NCBI RefSeq assembly: GCF_002419815.1
Contig: NZ_DIGV01000017.1
Coordinates: 60,934 to 95,405 of the forward strand
Source: Brevundimonas sp. UBA5713
GTDB taxonomy: Bacteria > Pseudomonadota > Alphaproteobacteria > Caulobacterales > Caulobacteraceae
Reading direction: 5' to 3'
Length of the DNA stretch: 34,472 nt
The position numbers were made by a program, and so were the translations under genes. The stretch's first letter is position 1; each line of letters opens with the position of its first letter. Under the pieces are notes generated by a model. It made no database searches, was not told where the DNA came from, and saw nothing but the letters and a program-made list of their open reading frames with translations. This document shows positions 33,863-34,472 of the stretch, piece by piece.

Positions 33863-34472
33863 ATGGCTGATATTCTGACCCCCGCCCTCGGTGAATCCGT
33901 ATCCGAAGCCACCATCGCCAAGTGGACCAAAAAGGTCGGCGACGCGGTGAAGAAGGACGAAGTCCTCGTCGAACTGGAAACCGACAAGGTTTCTCTGGAA
34001 GTTGTGGCCCCGGCTGACGGCACCTTGGCCGCCATCAATGCCGGTGAAGGTGACACCGTGGTTCCGGGCACCGTTCTGGGGCAGGTCTCTGAAGGTGGCG
34101 CAGCGGCTGCGTCGGCTCCGGCCGCTGAAGCCCCTGCCGCAGCGGCTGCTCCGGCTGCTGCTGCCGGTGGCGCTTCGGTTGATGTCGCTGTCCCGACCAT
34201 GGGCGAAAGCGTCGCCGAGGGTTCGGTCGGCAACTGGCTGAAGAAGTCGGGCGACACCGTCGCCAAGGACGAGCTGCTGGTCGAGATCGAAACCGACAAG
34301 GTCGCTGTCGAAGTGTCGGCTCCGGAAGCGGGCGTGCTGACCATCAACGTGGAATCCGGCGCTGCCGTCACCCCGGGTCAGGTCATCGCTACCATCTCGG
34401 CTTCGGGCGCTGCCGCTGCGGCCGCTCCGAAGGCTGCTGCCGCTCCGGCTCCGGCCGCCGCGCCGGCTGCTT
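33863..34472 (+). CDS. sucB: 2-oxoglutarate dehydrogenase E2 (dihydrolipoyl succinyltransferase), N-terminal part, two lipoyl domains
   Basis: The first 203 codons of an acyltransferase running off the window end. Two lipoyl domains are visible, about residues 2-76 and 106-180, each with an ETDKV lipoylation motif (Lys42 and Lys146). They are joined by an Ala/Pro-rich flexible linker, and a second such linker begins at about 183. Placement directly after sucA makes E2 of the 2-oxoglutarate complex the best call, although the catalytic domain is not in the window. E2o of E. coli has one lipoyl domain, so the doubled arm is a departure from that form. The two domains are clearly related but well diverged. 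The ribosome site is weak (AAAAAGAG). Confidence 0.9.
   Translation, partial: MADILTPALGESVSEATIAKWTKKVGDAVKKDEVLVELETDKVSLEVVAPADGTLAAINAGEGDTVVPGTVLGQVSEGGAAAASAPAAEAPAAAAAPAAAAGGASVDVAVPTMGESVAEGSVGNWLKKSGDTVAKDELLVEIETDKVAVEVSAPEAGVLTINVESGAAVTPGQVIATISASGAAAAAAPKAAAAPAPAAAPAA

Overview
The window is high-GC, gene-dense bacterial chromosome with short intergenic gaps and many start/stop overlaps. It looks like an alphaproteobacterium, most likely of the Caulobacterales. The basis for this is the chain rsmI-yraN-SirB1-like-gshB-comM, the sucC-sucD-sucA-sucB cluster, a TonB-dependent receptor with a classical signal peptide, and two perfect matches to the alphaproteobacterial EcfG/SigT general-stress promoter (GGAAC-N16-CGTT). 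The genus is not proven (Asticcacaulis or a relative is a guess). I found no tRNA, rRNA, CRISPR array, insertion sequence, phage gene or attachment site.

Layout. 1-4218 (minus strand): housekeeping chain rsmI > yraN > SirB1/transglutaminase-like > gshB > comM (cut by the window edge). 4256-5547 (minus): two small envelope-stress units, a DUF883/YqjD-like protein plus a three-segment membrane protein, then a DUF1328 membrane peptide. Each unit has its own EcfG-type promoter and its own terminator. 5661-7926 (plus): a fumarylacetoacetate-hydrolase-family protein translationally coupled to a zeta-class GST/isomerase, then an aldo/keto-reductase-fold protein whose catalytic tetrad is gone. 8025-15115 (plus): mutS, glnD (start/stop overlap) and murJ. 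15101-15619 (minus): an unrecognised 172-residue protein that converges on murJ and overlaps its end.

15910-18112 (plus): trpS, an OsmC-family protein and a GNAT acetyltransferase. 18109-18849 (minus): a dienelactone-hydrolase-like enzyme sharing a CTAG stop overlap with the acetyltransferase. 18882-23260 (minus): rpe > heparinase II/III-like > purH, followed by a hairpin-rich stretch and a terminator. 23339-28164: a divergent TetR regulator and TonB-dependent receptor, followed by an MFS transporter, probably one nutrient-uptake locus. 28340-34472 (plus): the 2-oxoglutarate to succinate segment of the TCA cycle. sucCD forms one unit ending in a strong terminator; sucA and sucB form a second unit. 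The sucB product starts with two lipoyl domains and is cut by the window end.

Most of the window is core genome, and I do not see a clear new multi-gene system. The best leads are the paired EcfG promoters over small membrane proteins, the tetrad-less aldo/keto reductase beside mutS, the structured region after purH, the two-lipoyl SucB, and the TetR/TonB receptor/MFS locus of unknown substrate. All functional calls come from reading motifs by eye; no database search was run.
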